From positions 34,141,251 through 34,205,250 of the forward strand of contig NC_034009.1 of NCBI RefSeq assembly GCF_000346465.2: DNA of 64,000 bases. The letters run 5' to 3'. Positions 31,332-42,674 of this stretch are shown in pieces (position 1 is the stretch's first letter; every line of letters starts with the position of its first letter). A model generated the notes under the pieces. It was not told the origin of the DNA and did no database searches. It worked only from the letters and a program-made list of their open reading frames with translations. The translations under genes and the position numbers were made by a program. The DNA is from Prunus persica. Taxonomy: Eukaryota; Streptophyta; Magnoliopsida; Rosales; Rosaceae.

Positions 31332-32867
31332 TCAGTCTGTTCTCTTTCCCCCACAACTATAGCGGCAGCCATGACGTCGAGGCTTTTCAGGGTTATCTGG
31401 GTCTGAGTCACTTGGTTCCAAGAAGAGCCCTCTAAGGCATCGCCGTCTGACGGTGAATTTAGCGTTGTGTGTTTCAAGGGGCTCTGATTTACCATTTGAC
31501 TTGATGGATTCTGCAGGGTTTTGAGGAAAAACCACCTCAACACCGGAGTTCCCTTCTGTGACAAAACTATTGAACACAATAGCGTTATTGATGCTCTGTA
31601 CATTGCTGTTGATAAATGCACCCGTTTGTTGATCATCATGAATCTTCCCGTCCTCGAAACTTCTATCCTTGTTGTTTACCTCATCAGTAGTGGATTCAAG
31701 GCTGTCATCTGGATTGCTCTTATATCTGCGGTGTATGTGAACGGATTCTTCTTCTTTTACTGGTTCTGAGCTTGAGTGCATTGATGCTCCTTTGTTTTCA
31801 CCAGTTAGGGTGATGACGCTAACTAGATTTTCAAGCATTTGGTTCCCAGTGCCCTGCTTATGAAGTTTGCGAGCATCTTCTCTGATTTCTTTATGTGGGG
31901 GAGCTTGTTCTGCAGTTGACGAAACTATCTTTTGAAAAGACATCTTTGAGGTGCTTCTGTCTTTTGGAGTTTTGATCGGTTTCGAACTGGAGCTGGTGGT
32001 GGTAAAAGTCTCCGTTCTATCTGAAGTTTCTTGCTTCTCGTGCTGTTCCTCTGCTTGCGATGCAACTCCAACCGGCCCTTGAGTGTGCTCTCCTGAGCCT
32101 GTTACTGCAGCATGAAATTGAATGACTGTTTCTTGCATTGGTTCTCCATAACCTGGATCGTTGGTCTTTTCTTCTTTGGTCAGCACTTGCACTACTTTCT
32201 TCCCCTCTTTTGACTCTGTCTCTGATTCTGGAAGCTGCTTTTGATCTCTACCAATGGTATCAGGATCAACCTTCTCAGGTGAAGCAATTGTTTCTGCTAC
32301 TGCCAAAGCTGGATGAGTTTGAACGGTGATTTCTCTTGAAGCATTGGAAATAGTTTCAGACGTAACGATTTCTGCATTTGGTTGAGGTATTGCTTCCTTT
32401 GGTTCTGGTTGAGAGGCAGGTGATGGGGGTTGAGCAGAAACGGAAGGAAGCCAAGAGCTCTCTGGAACGGTGGGCTGTGGTTGAGTCTGAGGGGATGATA
32501 CTTGTGATGCTGCTTGGATGGGTTGAGAAGCTACACGAGATGGTGATGGTGGAGAAGATTCAACCTGAAATTGAGTTTCAGTTGTTGAACCAGATGGTTT
32601 TCGGGACTCATTTGCACGAGATGGAGATGGTGATTGTGGAGGATGCTCAGTTCTTGATGGTGCCTGAGCTTGGGAAGGAGAGGACTTCACAGGGGCAATT
32701 CCTGCAGGCCGAAATGGCGGTCGCTCTACAGGGACATTGGTGGTTGTCTGGGCGGGGATTTGGGCTTTAGCCACTGGACGTGGCTCTGGTTCTACTTGAG
32801 AACCACGCTGAGAACCACGCTTACGCAAAGAGAACCTAAAGCGAAACGATTTGCTTTTGTCTGCCAT
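31332..32867 (-). CDS. intrinsically disordered protein with conserved C-terminal basic/Cys motif, unknown function
   Basis: Single-exon frame of 511 residues starting ATG 32867. The N-terminus is strongly basic (KSKSFRFRFSLRKRGSQRGS). Residues about 20-400 are Pro/Ser/Gln/Glu/Thr-rich low-complexity sequence with no fold. The C-terminal 50 residues are ordered-looking: KFTVRRRCLRGLFLEPSDSD, then PEKPRRHGCRYSC. I do not recognise a named family; proline-rich and extensin-like annotations would reflect composition only. There is no signal peptide, so it is probably nuclear or cytosolic. It is convergent with the tubby gene (stops about 300 bp apart), so the 3' UTRs may be close or overlap. Confidence 0.75.
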   Translation of the reverse strand: MADKSKSFRFRFSLRKRGSQRGSQVEPEPRPVAKAQIPAQTTTNVPVERPPFRPAGIAPVKSSPSQAQAPSRTEHPPQSPSPSRANESRKPSGSTTETQFQVESSPPSPSRVASQPIQAASQVSSPQTQPQPTVPESSWLPSVSAQPPSPASQPEPKEAIPQPNAEIVTSETISNASREITVQTHPALAVAETIASPEKVDPDTIGRDQKQLPESETESKEGKKVVQVLTKEEKTNDPGYGEPMQETVIQFHAAVTGSGEHTQGPVGVASQAEEQHEKQETSDRTETFTTTSSSSKPIKTPKDRSTSKMSFQKIVSSTAEQAPPHKEIREDARKLHKQGTGNQMLENLVSVITLTGENKGASMHSSSEPVKEEESVHIHRRYKSNPDDSLESTTDEVNNKDRSFEDGKIHDDQQTGAFINSNVQSINNAIVFNSFVTEGNSGVEVVFPQNPAESIKSNGKSEPLETHNAKFTVRRRCLRGLFLEPSDSDPDNPEKPRRHGCRYSCGGKRTD

Positions 32868-33342
32868 GTATGGTTTGGAAGGAGAGGATTGGCTTTGTTG
32901 AAGAAGATGAAGGCAGGGACTGGTATATATTGAAATTGTATCTGATACCTTGGAAACTTTCTGGGACTTGTTTAATTTTGGTTTATGCCTTCTCCAATTT
33001 TCTGCTTCTTTACCTTACCTCTCTTACAAATATTAGTTACGATTTATTGGAAATTTGCAATTTCCCTGGGCAGATTTTCCTCCTCTAGTAGGACTGGAAT
33101 CTCACTCCACTTTTGGGCAGATCTCCCCAAAAGGGAATGCAAAGTATATATACTTGCTCTTTTAAAGAGCAAAGTCGCAGTCCACGTGACACTTAAAAAG
33201 GGCTGCTGCTCTTGGAATATTTTCCCGGTTTTTATTTCTTTTAATTGAATCGTAATTAGCAAATGTGAGTTAGACCAGTGACAAGGGCAGTGAGTTCGTC
33301 TTCTTCAACTCAAGTTGGAATGAAAAACAAAAAAACAAAAAA

Positions 33343-33649
33343 CTATCGGTGCCTTAGATAAAATTGAGATGAAGAATTCTTACTATAGGCATTGCTTTCC
33401 AAATCACCTGGACAAGTAACCTGAAAATGAAGTAAAATAATTTTAAAAATTAAAACAAAGTTTCCTTCATGCAGCCATTCAAGAAAAGAATACGATGAAA
33501 ACGCATTTTCAAGGAAGAGATTACGTACATCAACATCTTCTGCTGCTACAGTGAATTCATATACATGAGGCAGCTCCGTACCCTTTGCTTCATCATAAGC
33601 AGAGCTTCCAATCAATTCTGAGCTAGCTTTCTCATCTGCCCACCAAGGT
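33343..33649 (-). pseudogene. possible two-exon gene remnant
   Basis: Minus-strand block 33649-33529 begins after a TTGATACAG acceptor and ends at a GAT|GTACGT donor. It encodes PWWADEKASSELIGSSAYDE and continues in frame. It joins in phase 0 to 33420-33343 after TTTTCAG, ending in a stop. The splice signals are good but no upstream exons fit before the CBSX3 start at 33740, so it is probably the 3' end of a relic gene or a captured fragment. I do not recognise the family. Confidence 0.3.
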
Positions 33650-33739
33650 CTGTATCAATAATTTTCCACAAGTACTTCTTCGAAGTTTTCATGAAAATTT
33701 TCTTCTTTAAATACAATTTTTCTTTAAACAGGAATTATA

Positions 33740-34729
33740 ATGCAAGGAATTTCCAGGGCCGTTCGATCATGCCAGCAAATACTCAAGGCTGCAATTTTAC
33801 AGCATGCACAGGGGAGAGAAATTGCTGGAATTGAAAAGATAGTTTCTAGTTTAAAATGGGTTACCTCTCCACCTGCACAGCAGAAAGGATTAGAGAATGT
33901 GACTGTGGCAGATGTTCTGATGACAAAAGATGAACAAACTGGACCTTGGCTCTGGTGCCACACAAACGACGTTGTAATTGATGCCGTCAAAAATGTACGA
34001 CCTCCCTGATAATGCATCTGTAATATGAATTTCATACTAATACTCATTTTAAAGTTAACTAAATATGAGAGTGAAATTGCAGATGGCTAAAAACAATGTC
34101 GGGTCATTAGTGGTACTGAAGCCAGGAGAGCAACAATACATTGCAGGGATCATCACAGAAAGAGGTAAAATTATTTACGGAAACTTGGATCAAATTCTCT
34201 GATTCTACAATAAAATAAAAGTTAATCTGTCTTCTATTCTATTGATGGTGGCATAAACCAAGCAGACTATTTGAGGAAGATAATTGCACAGGAAAGGTCG
34301 CCCAATCACACTAGAGTTGGAGAAATTATGACTAATGAGGTCAGTTTAAGTTCAACTTACAGACTAATTACTCTACTTGGACGCCTTGACCAACCATTTT
34401 CATTCTAAATTCAACCAAACTGTTTACCTTTTAACAGAACAAATTAATAACAGTGACATCTGACACAAACATTCTTCAAGCAATGCAACTTATGACAGGT
34501 AAAGAGGCCAAGGCCGCAATTTCTATTCTGTAAGAACTACCAATAGAAATTAAAGTGAAAATAAATCACAACTTTTTATGTCCCAGAGAATCAAATAAGG
34601 CATGTTCCAGTTATAGATGGGAAGATAGTTGGCATGATTTCAATCAAAGATGTAGTTCGAGCAGTAGTGGAGCAGCAAAGTGGGGAATTAAAGCAACTGA
34701 ACGAGTACATAAAAGGAAAATACTATTAG
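33740..34729 (+). CDS. CBSX3: CBS-domain protein, CBSX3-like (mitochondrial)
   Basis: Exons 33740-33994, 34083-34164, 34266-34339, 34438-34498 and 34587-34729 give 204 residues. The N-terminal ~50 residues are basic/hydroxylated and start MQGISRAVRS, like mitochondrial CBSX3 proteins. Two CBS motifs follow: residues about 60-125 (TVADVLMTK...NNVGSLVVLKPGEQQYIAGI ITERDYLRKI) and about 135-195 (VGEIMT...NQIRHVPVIDGKIVGM). Plant CBSX3 proteins bind adenosine nucleotides and modulate the mitochondrial thioredoxin system and redox state (family knowledge). The second motif lacks a residue or two in the VIDGKIVG loop compared with forms I remember. It may be a secondary paralogue; expression is unknown. 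Confidence 0.88.
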
Positions 34730-36726
34730 AACCTATGATCTATCTAAGTTTTTATGTTCATCAAATTATTGTAACACAACATCAACACAAATTTGAAAAA
34801 TCACTGGCCAGTGGCCAGACTTCAATGCGAAGCCCAAGTTCAATATCAATGAGCCCAATGGTTTTGAAGAACCTGCTAGTAAGTCGCAGTCACTAGGCGG
34901 GCAGACAAAAAACAAAAAGTGCCACAACATGGTCTTCGACAAGAAGTCGGGCCACGGAATAAAAACAGTGAATATAAGTGCACAAATACAATATTCATGA
35001 TCCCATTTGCCTCCAATTTCGAAAGCAACATTTCATTATATACTCTATCTGGTATAAAACCATAGATAAGTTGTAGATTCAATTTCAATTCCTTAGGGTC
35101 AGACTGATTATGTTCGGCATGCCATAAAGCATATATCATCACCTCTATCAATCACAAGATTGCACAATTCCTATTGGCTGGCAAATGAACCTAGCGTCCA
35201 CTCCTTATCTTTTCGAACTTTCTATCAACAACGGGATTCTTTCTCCAAGTAGATTCAGCAATCAAAAGACCTCTCGATTTTATTCAAAAATTCCCCTCTT
35301 AGAGTGGTCCTCCATGCTCAAAGCTTTTTGGTGGTAGATGATTGGACCTTGTGTGGGGAAGCTGGATTCCAATTCCTGAAAAGTCATTGGTTCTTGTTCG
35401 GCTAGTCCTAGTCCTCAGACCAAATACCCTATTTCTATGGCTAAAGACATTAAGATGTCAAAAGTTCGGTCCTCAAAAGTCATGGACTGTGAAAGGAACA
35501 TCTGCTTTCTATATATTTATAGAGAAATGCTATTCCCACTCTCACTTTGTCATCCTTCATTCTTTTTACGAATTATATGATTTTGAAGTGTAAGATGACA
35601 ATTCAAGTGTAATTTTTAATCCTTCATCTTTTTTGTGAGTTCTTTAACATGATAATATATTGATTTTGAAGTGTAACATAAAAAATTAGAGAGTGAAAAA
35701 GCAACTATCTATTTTTGCACATTTCTTAGAGCTAGGGGGGAGACCGTACTGTACTAGTCAAACAATTTGGAGAGGTGGGGAGAAAACTAAGAATAGAGAT
35801 TCCACAAGAATTAAGAAGAATCACAACTTTCGCTGAAGTGGACTTGAGATAATAAAAATTCAAAGTATCGACTTGAGATAATAAAAATTCAAAGTATCAA
35901 TATTTGGTGGTTTTTTTAGTACAAAGATTTCAAGCACATTTACCTGAATATGTTGTTATCCCTTGGCCAGGCCCCGCCTTAATGCTTGCAGCATCTCAAG
36001 CCAAGAATCCGAGCAAGTTGTCTAAATGGAAGAAACCTCATTAGACCCCTGCTGCTGATTAATAATCTGTTGCACAATGTTCATAATGCAAACCAAGTCA
36101 AACACAAAATACAGAAGCCCCATAACCAATAGCAGAAAAACATGCATGTCATTAGATTGATTTGTTGCAACTTTTCCAACTCCAACAATGACTAAGGGCC
36201 TGTGCCTAACATTGATTAGAGTCCACTATGTTGATGCGGCTAAGAAAAGAAAAAAAAACAAAACTCCCTCATGTTGAAGAGTTTGAACCCCAAAAAGCGC
36301 ACACACGTTAAATTTAGATCGGTGGTGATTGGATGTCTACCTCTTTTTGACAAACACAACATTAGGTGCTAAAATAAAAAGAAAGTGAAGTAGGAATAAC
36401 TAAAATCTCAATTATAACTTACATTAGATTGGTGTTTATGCAATGAGTTAGGAGAAAGTAGGTAAAGGAGTTGAAGAAGTAATTGAAAATAAGTAATGTC
36501 AGAGGAATCACATTTTTCATTGGAATGTGTGACTGTTAAAGTGTATTAGTTACATCAATAATTGTAACTAATTATTAATTAACACATAAAATTGTTAGAA
36601 AAAGGCTGAGAAATTTAGAGGAGATGCTGTTTTGGTGTTGGCTGAGAAGAAAAGTACCCTTTTCTATATTTTGTTTTGCTAACACTTAAGGGTAGATTGG
36701 ATATTTGATATATGAGATGCGGCAAC
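34730..36726. other. intergenic, short tandem repeat near 35840
   Basis: No convincing gene. A 31-bp unit (CGACTTGAGATAATAAAAAT...AGTAT) is duplicated in tandem at about 35838-35898. Confidence 0.45.
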
Positions 36727-37044
36727 TGTTGAGAGTATTTGTCCCACATTAAAAAGTTAAGGGATTTAGTCTGAGTTTGTAAAGAGTTGAGTTACTTTCC
36801 CCACTGCCAATTGGTTTCAGGGTGAAACTTCAACTTCTTTCATGGTATCAAAGCAAGATTTCACATGTTGGGCTCAACGGCCACACATGCTCTCACGCCG
36901 CTCAATATGTATTGTTCATGTGTTAAACTTAAAAGTTTGCCACACATACAAATTCGTGTTGAAAATATTTATCCCACATTAAAAAGTTAAAAGAACTAGT
37001 TGGACTAATTTTCCATTATCAATTAGTTTTGACTTCCTTAAGCA
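36727..37044 (+). mobile_element. TRIM-like miniature LTR retrotransposon (about 318 bp)
   Basis: Two short direct LTR-like repeats start TGTTGA(G/A)A(G/A)TATTT(G/A)TCCCACATT: 36727-36842 and 36957 to about 37044 (3' copy internally deleted). The 5' copy ends in CA, directly followed by the primer-binding site TGGTATCAAAGC at 36843-36854. About 110 bp of non-coding internal DNA separates them. Target duplications are not evident. Confidence 0.7.
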
Positions 37045-38227
37045 ATGAGAGATGAATGTGGACCACACCAGACCGCTTGTTTCTAAGACCCCTACTATTA
37101 AAGGCGTATAGTAAAGGCAAGAAAACTTGCCAGAGAAAAAAAAAGAAGTAAAGATTGCACTGATCATTGACATTGACTATTGCAGGAAGTAAACTGCCCC
37201 TCCTACACAAAACTGACACAGGATCTAAAGAGCAACACTTGGTTGACCCTGGTGGTGATTCTCAGCTGTCCATCCCGCAAAATAAAATTTTGGAATGTTG
37301 CCAAGAAATTGGTTTGAAACAATATTTTCCAAGTTCCAATATTCAATTACGTACAAATCTCACTCTCCTTTATTTTCTATGTTACCTAATAGGAGGCCCC
37401 ACCTCCGTGAGGCACTACTGCTTTTTTGAAACTTGTCCTTCGATTCTGACATGTTAAAAGATATGGAAGAGTAAATGTAACAAGCAATTGACAAAAAAAA
37501 AACTCAACAATTTCCTTCGTGCACATGACGGTGATGTTCTTCTTCTTGTTTTCATTCAAATCATATTCGTCATCTTTGTTGTCTACTTCTTATGAGATGA
37601 AAGCTAAACTCGTAGCACATTGCTAGATGCCATGCCTACATACCATCTTTCCATGTCTATTTATTACTAGCAAATAAATAATAATATCATTATATTAACT
37701 AAGTCCAAGAGAAGACAGAGTATCTTCTTACGTACCTGTTTTGTTGCGGGTTTCAAACGAAAGGTGGAGGTTCAGATTGTAAGCGCATCTACGTTAATGG
37801 GTAGACTTAGAATTGGGATCTAATCCCCACCAGGCTGTAAATTCTCAAAAAATTCCACTTTCTGATGATGAGATATTATAATGAGTAGACACAGTCCTTG
37901 TAAAATATATAAGCTCCTTTCGTTTATTGTCCTTCTTAGCGTTGATCAAGGAGGCGAATCACATCTTGTTTTGTCCCTATAATATTCGCCAACTTGCACA
38001 GCCCCACGAGTCTCTCCTCCTGCTTATAAGGAGCATGGCAACCTCTTGCCCATACCATCATCGCCTTGACTTCAGTCTTCTAACTTGACTCCAAACGCCA
38101 TACACGTTATCCACTCTCACCATACTTTTTCCTCTTCATCTTCTGACTTAGCTCCTCTGAGAGCAGCTCAGTGACCTTACCAGTTCAAAATTTTGGTTCA
38201 TATCTTCACCTAAGAGTAGATTGAATA
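37045..38227. other. intergenic and RADIALIS-like gene promoter/leader
   Basis: No gene is seen. The last few hundred bases are the presumed promoter and 5' UTR of the RADIALIS-like gene; no specific element is claimed. Confidence 0.45.
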
Positions 38228-39715
38228 ATGGCATCTCTCTCTTCCTCAAGGAACTCCTCCTGGACACCAAAGCAGAACAAATTATTTGAGAAGGCTCTGG
38301 CTGTGTATGACAAGGACACACAAGACCGCTGGCATAATGTGGCCAAGGCTGTGGGTGGAAAATCTGTAGAGGAAGTAAAGAGGCACTATGAGATTCTGGT
38401 GCAGGATCTCATGCATATAGAATCTGGCCAAGTCCCAATACCCAATTATAAGGGCACTGGAAGCAGCGGCAGCAGAGGAATTGGTGATGAGCAGAGGTAA
38501 GAATAATGTTTTCATGTTTAGCAATTATCTTTACTTTCTAAGCATTCAAAGTTAATCCATGCTGTCTATTCTTCCTTCAGTGGTATGTAGGACATCCTAG
38601 TTTAGAAAATGTGTTGGGGGACTCAGCACGGTCACATTGTCATCTACCAAGTTATCAATCAGTAAGGTCCAAGACTTATAAATAAATTAATTAATTAGGA
38701 ACCCAGAAGAGATGTCCAAGTATGAATCTCTTTTACAAACTTATATGAATATTAGAGACAGGTACAATTGCATGTAGTGGTGGAAATGGCAAAAATGGCA
38801 AAAAATGGCAAAAAATGGCAATGCATGAAAAGCTTAAAACCAATGGTATGGTACTGGTAGGAGCTGCTAAAAAGCCAAAGAAGAGCAGAATATTAAGTTA
38901 AATTATAGCACTATTAGCTGAAATATCTAAACGGCTGGTAACAAGTCCCACCGTATCCTTTCCATAATATCATTAACCAGCTTTTCCTCTTTTGGGATCG
39001 ACAGTTCTAAATAAAGACACTGACTTGAGTCTCCTCCCCAAGAAATTTTATATGTTTTCTCTAATTCTTTTGTATAACTATCCACTATCCCATACTATAT
39101 TCAACTTCAATTCCTAAGAAAAAGCCCACATGGAATCTAATCCTTACTTGTTTTGGATCTCATATGCACATGGTCCTATGATTAAAGTAATTGAATATAG
39201 TCACCTGGTTCTTCCTAAATGTAGATGAGGATCATTGTGTGACGCCGAATTCTTGTTTTTAATTACTTATCACATTCTTTCATTATCACATTCTTTCATT
39301 AATCCCAAGGGCTAGCTCGCAGTCGACCGTGACTGTTGGATCTAGCTAAACCTCTTGGCAGCTTTTGTAGTTCATCATATATTTATAATTTTATATCTCA
39401 CACACACACACTGCAGCAACCAATGTATTACGTCGGCAGATATTTTTAAAAATAGGGCATCTTCCTTCGAAACGAAGCTCCCACCATAAAGAGGCTAATT
39501 ATGTATAAATGGGTGAGATTAGCAAGATAATGGTGTCTTGGGATAATCTAATTGACCAGTTCAAACTTAAAAGATGCTAATTGTTGCAAAAGCAACTACG
39601 ACTTTCATATTATCTACACGATTTTCTATGCTTACTTGGTAATTGGGAATTTTCTAAATTTCTAATGCTAAATCCTTGTAATCCATTCAGGCTTATGAAA
39701 AACCTAAAGATCTGA
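38228..39715 (+). CDS. RL: RADIALIS-like single SANT/MYB-domain protein
   Basis: Exon 1 is 38228-38496 and exon 2 is only 25 nt (39691-39715), separated by a 1.2 kb intron. Together they give 97 residues. Residues about 10-62 are a single SANT/MYB repeat with three Trp-type positions ([19 protein letters not shown], then [22 protein letters not shown]). The C-terminal LMKNLKI encoded by the tiny exon is the usual ending of RL1/RL2 proteins. RADIALIS-type proteins lack a transactivation domain. They antagonise DIV-type MYBs by competing for DRIF partners, as in floral asymmetry and growth control (family knowledge). Without the second exon the frame would end at the donor GTAAGA, which argues for the spliced model. 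Confidence 0.93.
38784..38821. repeat. short tandem repeat (AAATGGCAAA)4 in the RADIALIS-like intron
   Basis: Four near-identical 9-11 bp units, non-coding. Confidence 0.85.
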
Positions 39716-40633
39716 TGCGACGGCCCAGAAGACTTGTAAAAAGACAAAATGGATTGCTCTGTCATTCTGCCTAACTACCCATACCAAGTTTGGATGTGTT
39801 TCTCTGCTCCTACTTCAAATGTCGTCTACTTATTGTAATGATTTTCTGCAAGAAAATATATATATTATGTGTTTTGTTTTGTATGCTATGCTTGATTTCC
39901 TGTTTCTAAAAACAACAATCTGACCAGAGAGAGAGAGAGCAAGAGAGAGAGAGAAGTAAAACAACAAATTATTCATTAACACATCCACAGACAATGCATC
40001 GGTCAAACAATTCCTCGATAAGATTCTGTACTCATGGTAGGAAATTTAAAAAATTCGATTTAACTAATGGATTACATACGATGAAGCAAATAATAAGATA
40101 AGATTAGCTGCAATATATCAAAATCAAATGCATAATCGGCAATAATATCAAATTGCGAGCTTCGTCCACTGACCTCTGGTCCTTTGGAAGACTGCACCGC
40201 ATGCTATCAAGAAAGTCCAATTGTTCCAAGCGCATGTAAGAACTGGTGACTGAGATAATCTGCGATCTGGAGAGGAAAGCAAAATAATTTTGAAATTTCG
40301 GAGAGGAACGGCCAGAAAGAGAGCAATTAGGTTTGAATCGCCAGCTCTATCCGGTTTCCTTTTAAGAGATGTACGATCAGATTGGTTCAAAGGAAAGGCG
40401 GGAAAACAATTCGTTTTGGGTTTGGATATTAAAAAATCTGGCGCTACGATGTCCGAAATTCGAACCATCGATTTAATTGTTGCTTATTAAATACAGCGAT
40501 CGAGGCCGTCTATTTTGGCTTGAAAATTTGAAACGATGAAATTCAAGAAAAGGAAGTTGAGGGATTCATAAAAGAAAAACTACAGCATTACTACTGTCGT
40601 CTACTTCACTTTTATTCATGAAAAAGGGAAAAA
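39716..40633. other. intergenic, no gene seen
   Basis: A short GA-rich stretch occurs at about 39929-39954. No coding region is supported; the longest frame (40290-40490) has no recognisable features. Confidence 0.45.
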
Positions 40634-40706
40634 TGGAGATGCGGGGTATCGATCCCCGTACCTCTCGCATGCTAAGCGAGCGCTCTACCATCTGAGCTAC
40701 ATCCCC
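40634..40706 (-). tRNA. trnA-AGC: tRNA-Ala (anticodon AGC)
   Basis: A 73-nt cloverleaf on the minus strand: acceptor GGGGATG/CATCTCC with one G-U pair, D-arm with TAGCTCAGATGGTAGAG (A-box), anticodon stem CTCGC/GCGAG with loop TTAGCAT, T-arm GGGGATCGATACCCC (B-box). The anticodon is at 40673-40671. No intron and no encoded CCA, as usual for nuclear plant tRNAs. A T-rich stretch (AACTTTTTTT-like on the minus strand, below 40633) could serve as pol III terminator. Confidence 0.97.
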
Positions 40707-41007
40707 AGATGCTGAATAGTGTGAAAACAAAGTTTTAAAATACAAAACCAAAAAAAGTTAATGGGCCTTCCTTACCACATTATTTTGGGCTGGGTCGACC
40801 AGGCCCACCAATGCTGTTTAACGTAACCCGGAGAAAAAAATGCATGATGCCATACCAAGTCTATCGCGTTGTTATGTTGGAAAACTAAACCCTCACTTCT
40901 AAAATGGGAGCTTTTCCGTTTGGTGCCAGTCTAAATTTAGCATTTCTGATCGCTTTATCCGTAAACATTGACTGAAGATAAGCCTCAGGATCCGTCACCT
41001 TGGAGCC

Positions 41008-41016
41008 TATAAAAAA
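41008..41016 (+). promoter_or_regulatory. TATA box of the small LEA-like gene
   Basis: TATAAAAAA lies about 107 bp upstream of the ATG at 41123, leaving a plausible A-rich 5' UTR of roughly 80 nt. Confidence 0.6.
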
Positions 41017-41122
41017 GCACCATTTCTACCCTAATCTTCAGAAAACTTTTTGTTTGGAGGAACTAGAAAAAAACCAAAAACAAAAATTCAAAAAACAGAA
41101 AACAAAAAGAAAACAGAAAAAC

Positions 41123-41526
41123 ATGGGAAAGAAGACCGCGTTTGTGTTGATTTTTGCATTGGTGGTGCTTCTGTCAATCCATACGGTGTTGGGTGATGAC
41201 AACTTCGTGGGAAATGCCAAGGATCGTATCACCGATGCTGCTTCAGCGGCAAAGGGCGCAGCAGAAGGCTTATCAGAATCTACTTCAGATGCCTTCAAGG
41301 AAGCTAGGGAGACCACATCAACATGGACTGATTGGTTTAACGGCAAACTCAAGTAAGTTTCTCGCGTCTTTTTTTCTTTTTTATTTATTTATACAAAGCA
41401 TTTATAGTTATAATTGTCTCTATTTACTGGCTACTAATTGCGGGTGCTTGTCGTTTTAGGGATATGGGCATCAAGGATGATGATTCAGACGACACAGATC
41501 ACGCAAAGGCACCCGAATCAGAATAA
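41123..41526 (+). CDS. small secreted LEA-like protein
   Basis: Exons 41123-41352 and 41460-41526 give 98 residues. A clear signal peptide (MGKKTAFVLIFALVVLLSIH, cleavage near residues 24-25) precedes a hydrophilic helix-prone segment with LEA group-3-like alanine/acidic periodicity (AKDRITDAASAAKGAAEGLS). A TWTDWF patch follows, then an acidic tail (KDDDSDDTD). Plant proteins of this layout are apoplastic or vacuolar and often stress- or development-regulated; function here is unknown. The start is the first true ATG after the TATA box; the frame extends upstream only through non-ATG codons. Confidence 0.8.
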
Positions 41527-41948
41527 TCTACAAATATTGTTCGACCTGTGATTACTACTTCTTTTTTTCTTTTTCTTTTTTTAATTTGGACCAATATAAA
41601 CCTCGTTTAACGTTGTTTGACACGGGGTGAAATATTAAATTTAAATGGGCCTCACATGAGATGGGTTGAGGCTAGAGAAAGTAGATTCCATGTATTATTC
41701 TTCTCTGTAAAATAAAGATTGAATCATTTTGAAATTAAAGAATGCATATATGCAATTCACGAATCACGAGGTTCTAAAAATTTGTTGTCCAATAATTCAA
41801 GTTTTTTCTCTCCGCAATTCGTATTAATGCATCGAAAATTAAATTCTAGACAATGACAATTGCTGAATCCCCGAAAAACGTGGCGCGAAGGGCCCAAAGA
41901 TTAACGCTGCCACAAAATTTTGCCTTTTGGGCTCAGGCCTACCAGCTC

Positions 41949-42674
41949 TCAGTGGGCCATGGATTTGGTAGCAACGAGACTACCTTCTTCTTTGTCAAAC
42001 TCAACGCTTTTGATCACACCGTTGAAGGTAACCAAACAAGCGTTAGTCGTCGTGTTGAGATTGAGAGAGACACCAAGTGCATTGCCTAACTCTCCACGTC
42101 CGTCGGATAACATCATGACCCTATCCCCAACGGCCAGATTCTCACCCCACGCCCTCATCACAAACACGTCGCTGGCCGCGACGCAGGCGATCAAGTCCGA
42201 GCTCTTACCTCTCGCCGATTCAACCCGTTTCATGAACCGAGTGCAATGCGGAGAGAACGGCGCCGAAACACCCACCAAAACGACTCTCTTGCCTTTGCAG
42301 AGGGTTGAGAGAGAGATGAGCTTGGCCCCGTCGTTTGGGTCGAGGTAAGAGAGGGTTATGTTTGGGAGCTTATCGCCTATGCAAACTGAGAAGGGTCTGC
42401 TTGGTTTTGGGGTGATCATCAGGGGGCGGGGATGGACGGTGGAGATGGAGCCATTCGGGGGTGGGCCCGGTGGGCCATAGAGGTTGAGAAGGGAGGATCT
42501 TTGGGACCTAGGGAGGGTTTTGTGTAGGTTCCAAGGGGTTGAGATGGATTTGTGGGATAGTGAAAGAGAGAGCTTTGTTTGGTGAGGATTTGAAGAAGAA
42601 GACGATGAACTTGGAGAGGATGTTTTTGGTACTGTTGCAAATGTAGCTGCAATGTTGTTAACAGAGGCAGCCAT
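41949..42674 (-). CDS. divergent type-II peroxiredoxin (PRXIIE-like), plastid
   Basis: A single exon gives 241 residues from ATG 42674; the frame continues upstream only through a GTG. The first ~60 residues are Ser/Thr-rich and basic, like a plastid transit peptide. The thioredoxin-fold region at about 95-235 contains GDKLPNITLSYLDPNDGAKL and a peroxidatic-cysteine block APFSPHC (C144), where canonical PRXII has AFTPTC, so the Pro-x-x-x-Thr/Ser-x-x-Cys geometry is kept with Ser. Type-II peroxiredoxins reduce peroxides with glutaredoxin or thioredoxin. The usual PRXIIE signature residues after the Cys are altered (TRFMKRVE). It may be a diverged or repurposed paralogue. Confidence 0.8.
   Translation of the reverse strand: MAASVNNIAATFATVPKTSSPSSSSSSSNPHQTKLSLSLSHKSISTPWNLHKTLPRSQRSSLLNLYGPPGPPPNGSISTVHPRPLMITPKPSRPFSVCIGDKLPNITLSYLDPNDGAKLISLSTLCKGKRVVLVGVSAPFSPHCTRFMKRVESARGKSSDLIACVAASDVFVMRAWGENLAVGDRVMMLSDGRGELGNALGVSLNLNTTTNACLVTFNGVIKSVEFDKEEGSLVATKSMAH

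Noticed and set aside
34876..35151. Minus-strand 91-residue open frame downstream of CBSX3
   Set aside because: No motif, splice context or homology recognised; compositionally unremarkable.
41000..41122. Longer N-terminus for the LEA-like protein
   Set aside because: It begins at a TTG within the TATA region; the signal peptide starts at the ATG at 41123.
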